50,908 nucleotides of DNA from JBALVO01 sp036961445 (GTDB lineage: Bacteria; Pseudomonadota; Gammaproteobacteria; Pseudomonadales; Halieaceae), in NCBI GenBank assembly GCA_036961445.1, contig JBALVO010000013.1, positions 1-50,908 of the forward strand. Reading direction: 5' to 3'. Each line of letters begins with the position of its first letter. The first letter of the stretch is position 1. The translations under genes and the position numbers were made by a program. Shown piece by piece: positions 50,629 through 50,908 of this stretch. The notes beneath the pieces are model-generated. The model saw only the letters and a program-made list of their open reading frames with translations, ran no database searches and had not been told where the DNA came from.

Positions 50629-50657
50629 TTGCGCTTACAATATTGTCTGCGTATAGT
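50629..50657 (+). promoter_or_regulatory. rRNA operon promoter, distal (P1-like)
   Basis: -35-like TTGCGC (50629-50634), 17 bp, -10 TATAGT (50652-50657), followed by the GC-rich discriminator TCGCCTCCC. The discriminator resembles that of the proximal promoter at 50815, so the pair looks like tandem rrn promoters. Confidence 0.5.
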
Positions 50658-50792
50658 TCGCCTCCCTTCGGTATGACCGGCACCGCAAAGGTCGTTTTAA
50701 AGCGATCAAAAACCGAGCAGTTTCAATCGCTTAGTGATAAATGCGGAGCGAGGTTCGAAGGCAGTAAAGCGACAGAATTATGAAATTTAATG

Positions 50793-50820
50793 TTGCTTTG
50801 ACGACGGCGGTCGGTATAAT
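50793..50820 (+). promoter_or_regulatory. rRNA operon promoter, proximal
   Basis: -10 TATAAT (50815-50820) is perfect, with a -35 TTGCTT (50793-50798) 16 bp upstream, the spacing of E. coli rrn P1. The sequence ACGCCTCCGC follows, a GC-rich discriminator expected of promoters under stringent control. Confidence 0.7.
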
Positions 50821-50877
50821 ACGCCTCCGCGGTTCGGGCTAGTCCCGACCGTTTATCCAAACCCCAGCGGTTATGGA

Positions 50878-50889
50878 TGCTGTTTAACA
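50878..50889 (+). promoter_or_regulatory. rrn leader boxA antitermination site
   Basis: TGCTGTTTAACA matches the E. coli rrn boxA TGCTCTTTAACA at 11 of 12 positions. It lies about 60 bp after the proximal promoter. The 16S rRNA gene itself should start beyond the window. Region 50556-50908 therefore holds promoter and leader elements only. Confidence 0.75.
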
Positions 50890-50908
50890 AGAAGATGAAG
50901 ACAGATGT

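Noticed and set aside
50727..50740. ATCGCTTAG upstream of the rrn promoter as a fifth copy of the hairpin core
   Set aside because: Only nine bases match and there are no complementary arms.
1..50908. CRISPR array, tRNA genes, prophage
   Set aside because: No evenly spaced repeats, no tRNA cloverleaf and no phage structural or integrase genes were seen.

Overview
This window is chromosomal DNA of a gammaproteobacterium. Core-gene order is close to Pseudomonas (surA-lptD facing amgK-murU; rpe/trpE-trpG-trpD-trpC with crp/vfr; accB-accC-prmA-dusB-fis-purH-purD; argC...erpA-anmK-M23 peptidase-tyrS-rrn). Protein details fit a marine Cellvibrionales/Halieaceae-type bacterium, but that placement is an inference from gene order and sequence style. 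It is a draft scaffold: four runs of exactly 100 N (9642-9741, 16206-16305, 32750-32849, 36176-36275) are almost certainly nominal gaps of unknown true size. They cut rpe, yhfA and modF.

Layout. 1-2.4 kb: a two-gene accessory operon (PqqD-like/glycosyltransferase protein plus a membrane-anchored protein cut by the window edge) sits where ksgA/apaG usually follow pdxA. 2.4-9.0 kb: pdxA, surA and lptD (outer-membrane biogenesis) face amgK-murU (peptidoglycan sugar recycling). 9.1-13.9 kb: rpe (cut by a gap), then a promoter and a short Trp-ending leader peptide ahead of trpE-trpG-trpD-trpC. 13.9-15.0 kb: a decayed TPR/SAM-methyltransferase gene, with the TPR part still open and the methyltransferase part carrying stops. 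15.0-16.2 kb: crp/vfr diverging from yhfA (OsmC family). 16.3-16.5 kb: the first pair of unusual hairpin repeats. 16.6-25.1 kb: a long minus-strand block (aroQ-accB-accC-prmA-dusB-fis-purH-purD-coq7). 25.3-31.6 kb: dsbD, a copper chaperone, a DUF2333 protein, a pentapeptide-repeat protein and DNA polymerase II. 31.7-38 kb: a PfkB kinase, the second pair of hairpin repeats, PBP1b with a TPR lipoprotein, modF and a Nudix hydrolase. 38-43.2 kb: a haem module (hemB, hemL, hemJ), a secreted Cys-rich protein and a ClC channel. 43.4-50.6 kb: argC, a coiled-coil membrane protein, bactofilin, erpA, a secreted DsrE-like protein, anmK, an M23 peptidase and tyrS. 50.6 kb to the end: the promoter and leader region of a ribosomal RNA operon whose genes lie outside the window.

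The most unusual signal is a family of four hairpins at two loci 16.5 kb apart. All share a nearly invariant 26-nt loop, but their 25-27 bp stems are unrelated in sequence while each is self-complementary. Hairpins occur as head-to-head pairs, so the two loops of a pair are complementary. In both loci the left hairpin abuts an assembly gap, which suggests that more copies exist. I do not recognise this element.

Several genes act together. SurA delivers LptD to the outer membrane, and DsbD supplies reductant for disulfide isomerisation, on which LptD depends. AnmK, AmgK and MurU are steps of muropeptide recycling. HemL, HemB and HemJ are early and late haem steps. AccB and AccC start fatty-acid synthesis. 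Fis, Crp, the trp leader and the rrn promoters are the visible regulatory layer.
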